DNA of 64,000 bases from JAYQKL01 sp038142705 (lineage in GTDB: Bacteria; Pseudomonadota; Alphaproteobacteria; RS24): positions 1,488,001 to 1,552,000 of the forward strand of contig OZ244224.1 of the NCBI GenBank assembly GCA_965217015.1, in the 5' to 3' direction. The translations under genes and the position numbers were made by a program. Positions 61,276 through 64,000 of this stretch are shown piece after piece. The stretch's first letter is position 1. Each line of letters starts with the position of its first letter. The notes beneath the pieces are model-generated. The model was not told the DNA's origin. It was given only the letters and a program-made list of their open reading frames with translations, and searched no databases.

Positions 61276-61881
61276 TTAAGCTTTTTTCCGCAATTGGACA
61301 ATCAGCGCACCGCTGCCACCAAGTCCAGCGCCAGCTTCTTCAAAACCAACTATGAAGGCGGCAAAATCAGAGCTTCGCAACCAAAGCGGCACCTCACGGC
61401 GCAAAACGCCTTCACCGCGCACACCCTTGCCTGTAATCACCAAAACCCAGCGCTTATTCTCTGCCTGAGATTGCACAAAAAACGCCCGTAATCTTTGCCG
61501 CGCGACCTCGGCAAAATCACCGTGCAAATCAATCCGCGCCTCAATTTTTTTACCGCGCTTCACGCGTCTTATTTGCTTTTTGTCCAAATTGACGGGTTGT
61601 TGAGAATGAGGGCGCACTGGCGCGGCATGGGCTGGGCGGCGCCCGGGCGCGCGCGGCGCATCAGGTGCATCTTTTTTAGCCGTGCGCGCCGCAGCCGGTT
61701 TGGTTTTATCCGGCGGGTTTTGAGTGAGCTTGGATTTATTTTTTTGCGCAGCGGGCAGCGGTGTCACGGATTTTGCGACCTCAGTCCATAACCCAAAATC
61801 AACAGGTTGCTGGTTTTTTTGGTGTTTATTTTTTGGGCCCTGACTGTTTTGAGAAGCACCCTGATTGCGCTTTTTATCCAT
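61276..61881 (-). CDS. Smr-domain protein
   Basis: 201 residues. A basic, Ala/Pro/Lys-rich N-terminal region of about 110 residues precedes a C-terminal Smr domain with RIDLHGDFAEVARQRLRAFF, VLVITGKGVRGEGVLRREV and GGSGALIVQLRKK. Smr domains are nucleases acting on DNA or on stalled-ribosome mRNA; the activity here is not known. In relatives a gene for lytic transglycosylase MltA usually lies between this and the Tim44-like gene; here the gap is 56 bases. Confidence 0.88.
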   Translation of the reverse strand: MDKKRNQGASQNSQGPKNKHQKNQQPVDFGLWTEVAKSVTPLPAAQKNKSKLTQNPPDKTKPAAARTAKKDAPDAPRAPGRRPAHAAPVRPHSQQPVNLDKKQIRRVKRGKKIEARIDLHGDFAEVARQRLRAFFVQSQAENKRWVLVITGKGVRGEGVLRREVPLWLRSSDFAAFIVGFEEAGAGLGGSGALIVQLRKKA

Positions 61882-61937
61882 CACCCTTATGCGGGGGTTC
61901 TTGACAAAAACACACCCCCGCCCCCTACCAAACGCAT

Positions 61938-62576
61938 CTATGCGGTTTGGGTCGCAATTAACACCCAGTCTGGAGCGCGGCTTTTCGTATCGCGCTCAAA
62001 GGTCCAAAAATCATGTGTCGATTGGCTTTGTTCGGGGCTACCTTCAATAACTTCCCCCGACGCATCACGAATAAAGGACACAAGCTCTGCCCGAATTTGA
62101 ACCGTGATACGCGCCAGAGTTCCGTCCAACTCTGCGCGCTCAATCATAGGCTCGTCACAAGAAGCAATTTGTGTTTCAAGCTGATAACCCTGCCGCTCCC
62201 TTTCAGACATTGACGCCTCAAACCCCGCCAATACATCAGGGCTGACCAGCGCCGCTAATTTTTGGCGGTCATTTTCAGCATAAGCCATTAAAATCATTTG
62301 ATAGGCCTGCCCCGCGCCTTGCAAAAAGTGTGCAGCATCAAAATCAGGGTCAACGGCTGTGATTTCCCCCAGCCCATCGCTGGCGTCAGGGTTCTCACCC
62401 TTGGTCACGACCCGCAAAACCGGATTGGGCTTTGCTTGCTCAGCCATATCATCAAGTGCCGAATTATGCTTTTCGGGGCCGTCTTCATGGGTGCCAAGCA
62501 CCGCTCTTAAGCGCCAAAAAACGAGGGCGATAATGATAAGTAATATGAGGTGTAAGCTATTTATTGTTGCCTCCAT
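61938..62576 (-). CDS. Tim44-like membrane-anchored protein (TimA)
   Basis: 212 residues from the ATG; a TTG five codons upstream is not preferred. One N-terminal membrane helix (about 8-22), a charged linker, and a C-terminal Tim44-like domain (about 80-210) ending HDFWTFERDTKSRAPDWVLI. Bacterial TimA/TimB are homologs of mitochondrial Tim44; the function in bacteria is open. Divergent from fxsA and secB, the alphaproteobacterial arrangement. Confidence 0.88.
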   Translation of the reverse strand: MEATINSLHLILLIIIALVFWRLRAVLGTHEDGPEKHNSALDDMAEQAKPNPVLRVVTKGENPDASDGLGEITAVDPDFDAAHFLQGAGQAYQMILMAYAENDRQKLAALVSPDVLAGFEASMSERERQGYQLETQIASCDEPMIERAELDGTLARITVQIRAELVSFIRDASGEVIEGSPEQSQSTHDFWTFERDTKSRAPDWVLIATQTA

Positions 62577-62699
62577 TGAAAATCGTGCCAATCATACCCA
62601 AATATATGGGTAAGGTTATGCCAGATAACAAGCTTTGGCTATATCTTTGACTAGCTTTAGCTGTCTCTGGTTCGTATTTTTCGGTTAAAAAGATTAATT

Positions 62700-63251
62700 A
62701 TGTCTTTAGCGCTTTTTATCATATTTATTTTAATCCCCGCGATTGAAATTTATCTCTTTGCAGAAATCGGCGGCCAAATTGGTGGCGGCTGGACTATTTT
62801 ATTGATTTTGGCGACAGCATTTTTTGGTGTTGGCATTGCGCGCTTGCAGGGCATGGCTCTATTATACAACGCGTCACAAGAGCCAGACAGCGCGAAATCG
62901 ACAGGCAATCTGGCCATGCATGGGTCCATGCTGTTAATCGCAGGCATTATGCTTTTCCTGCCTGGCTTTTTTACAGACACGATTGGGTTTTTATTGCTCA
63001 TTCCGCCGATGCGCCCGCTTTTAGCAAAACTTATTCTCAACCGGCTGGTTTCTGCTGACCGCTTTGCCCAATTTGGACAAAGAGCTGGCCCGCAATATGG
63101 CGGGCAACAAAACCCGCGCCGCAACCCGTTTTATACAGGCCGCCGTGACAATAAAGGCGGAGACACAGATATTATTATTGACACAGAGTTTGAGGTGCAT
63201 GAAGACCGCCCCAATTCGCCACCCAAAAATATAACAAAAAATGAGGATTAA
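62700..63251 (+). CDS. fxsA: FxsA family membrane protein
   Basis: 183 residues. Three membrane segments (about 2-20, 26-45 and 77-101) with the conserved FILIPAIEIYLFAEIGGQIG and GIMLFLPGFFTDTIGFLLLIPP, then a polar tail rich in Gly/Asn/Arg. In E. coli FxsA overproduction blocks F-factor exclusion of phage T7; the native role is unknown. The long tail differs from E. coli FxsA. Confidence 0.9.
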   Translation: MSLALFIIFILIPAIEIYLFAEIGGQIGGGWTILLILATAFFGVGIARLQGMALLYNASQEPDSAKSTGNLAMHGSMLLIAGIMLFLPGFFTDTIGFLLLIPPMRPLLAKLILNRLVSADRFAQFGQRAGPQYGGQQNPRRNPFYTGRRDNKGGDTDIIIDTEFEVHEDRPNSPPKNITKNED

Positions 63252-63354
63252 ATATTCACGGCCATAAAGTGAAATTGAGGTTTTGCGTATATCGGCCAAT
63301 ATGTTAAATGAAATATCATAAATGAAACAAAGAAACGCCAACAGGAGATAGAAA

Positions 63355-63885
63355 ATGAGTGAAGAAAACAACCAAGAACAAGCCCCTGATGGTGGGGCGG
63401 GCGGCGCAGGCGAAGCCAATGGCAGCGCGCCCAGCCTGAATATTTTAGCTCAATATGTCAAAGATTTATCTTTCGAAAACCCGCTCGCCCCAGCCGCTGC
63501 CAAAGCGCAAGATGGCGGGCCAGATGTTGACATTCGCATCAATGTAAATGGACGCCATTTGCAGGACAATGATTATGAAGTGGTTCTGCATTTTAAGGTG
63601 GAAACAAAATCGGGCGATGAAACCTCGTTCATTGTTGAACTGCTTTATGGCGCGGTTTTCCGTATCCAGAATGTGCCAGAGCAAGACCTCAAGCCAGTTT
63701 TATTGATTGAAGCGCCGCGCCAAATTTTCCCATTTGCGCGCCGCATTTTGGCAGATGTCACCCGCGATGGGGGCTTCCCACCACTCTTGCTTGACCCGAT
63801 TAATTTTGTCGCCCTTTACCAGCAAAATGAAGCCGCCGCCCAACAAGCGGAGGCTGAACAGCAAGATAAAAAGCCTGACGCCTAG
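63355..63885 (+). CDS. secB: Protein-export chaperone SecB
   Basis: 176 residues. Tetrameric chaperone that holds preproteins for SecA. The conserved core runs from ILAQYVKDLSFENPLAP through VELLYGAVFRIQNVPEQDL to EAPRQIFPFARRILADVTRD and GGFPPLLLDPINFVALY. The flanking ends are low complexity. AGGAGATAGAAA precedes the ATG. Faces dnaQ, three bases apart. Confidence 0.97.
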   Translation: MSEENNQEQAPDGGAGGAGEANGSAPSLNILAQYVKDLSFENPLAPAAAKAQDGGPDVDIRINVNGRHLQDNDYEVVLHFKVETKSGDETSFIVELLYGAVFRIQNVPEQDLKPVLLIEAPRQIFPFARRILADVTRDGGFPPLLLDPINFVALYQQNEAAAQQAEAEQQDKKPDA

Positions 63886-63888
63886 CGC

Positions 63889-64000
63889 TTAGTCGCGCGA
63901 CGCCTCATCTGCCGTTTCACTTTTTGGTGTATCGGGGTTGAGCCATTTGGCCGGCGTTGGCAGTTGCTCCAAAAAAGCCATATGCTGGCTATGCGCCTCA
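63889..64000 (-). CDS. dnaQ: DNA polymerase III subunit epsilon, C-terminal end (partial)
   Basis: Only the last 37 codons are present; the rest lies beyond the right edge. The visible AHSQHMAFLEQLPTPAKWLN resembles the C-terminal tail of alphaproteobacterial DnaQ, which binds the polymerase subunit. The identification rests mainly on the known order dnaQ facing secB. Moderate confidence. Confidence 0.6.
   Translation of the reverse strand, partial: EAHSQHMAFLEQLPTPAKWLNPDTPKSETADEASRD

Noticed and set aside
1..64000. tRNA, rRNA or mobile elements
   Set aside because: Gaps between genes are all under about 200 bases; none showed a tRNA cloverleaf, rRNA sequence, transposase or terminal inverted repeats.

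Overview
The window looks like chromosomal core DNA of an alphaproteobacterium with mid-range GC. The evidence is an Irr-type Fur regulator with a textbook iron-control element beside it, a separate Fur/Mur regulator, heat-shock promoters of the alphaproteobacterial RpoH type (CTTG, 18 bases, CTTATNT) before grpE and dnaK, and several gene orders typical of the class (tsaB-rimI-fur-plsC-miaB-phoH-ybeY-corC-lnt-XRE-metK-trmB; rimP-nusA-ylxR-infB-rbfA-truB-rpsO-pnp; mutS-glnD-murJ-trpS-usp-nfu; hisB-H-A-F-E-coaA; secB facing dnaQ). A marine SAR116/Rhodospirillales-like bacterium would fit, but that is a guess from overall character. I see no rRNA, tRNA, CRISPR array, prophage or insertion sequence.

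Layout. Positions 1-2152 (minus) hold an iron/oxidative-stress group: irr, then an ICE-preceded rubrerythrin and a partial CCG-type Fe-S protein. Positions 2320-5429 (plus) hold fabA-fabB followed by three small uncharacterised genes, two of them membrane proteins, at a place where many relatives carry fabI. Positions 5538-36407 are about 31 kb of minus-strand housekeeping genes: the pnp/rpsO/infB/nusA translation-transcription cluster, metK with its XRE regulator, envelope genes (lnt, corC, plsC, murJ), RNA modification and maturation (miaB, ybeY, phoH, trmB, truB), t6A synthesis (tsaB), Fe-S delivery (nfu), nitrogen sensing (glnD) and mismatch repair (mutS). Positions 36557-47701 hold maeB, a ComM-like ATPase, gshB and the rsmI/yraN/BON-lipoprotein cluster with a divergent LppC lipoprotein, then rph-rdgB-hemW. 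Positions 47849-53981 hold the chaperone genes grpE, dnaK and dnaJ (with alkB on the opposite strand between grpE and dnaK), then dapB and gpmA. Positions 54043-64000 hold ogt, a DUF2244 protein, nth, a PfkB kinase, a split coaA, the his genes, Smr and Tim44-like genes, fxsA, secB and the end of a probable dnaQ.

Most notable: (1) coaA is broken by an apparent one-base loss, leaving two ORFs joined by a TGATG stop/start overlap, a junction style also used by intact gene pairs here; (2) an unexplained three-gene set between fabB and pnp; (3) four copies of an 11-bp repeat directly upstream of metK; (4) clear Irr and RpoH sites; (5) many short tandem repeats at gene ends or inside genes, including a (TTGGGG)5 tract in ogt that could form a G-quadruplex; (6) absence of hrcA, fabI and mltA from the places where relatives often keep them. 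I do not see a large new defence or biosynthetic system; the three-gene set is the best candidate for something undescribed.
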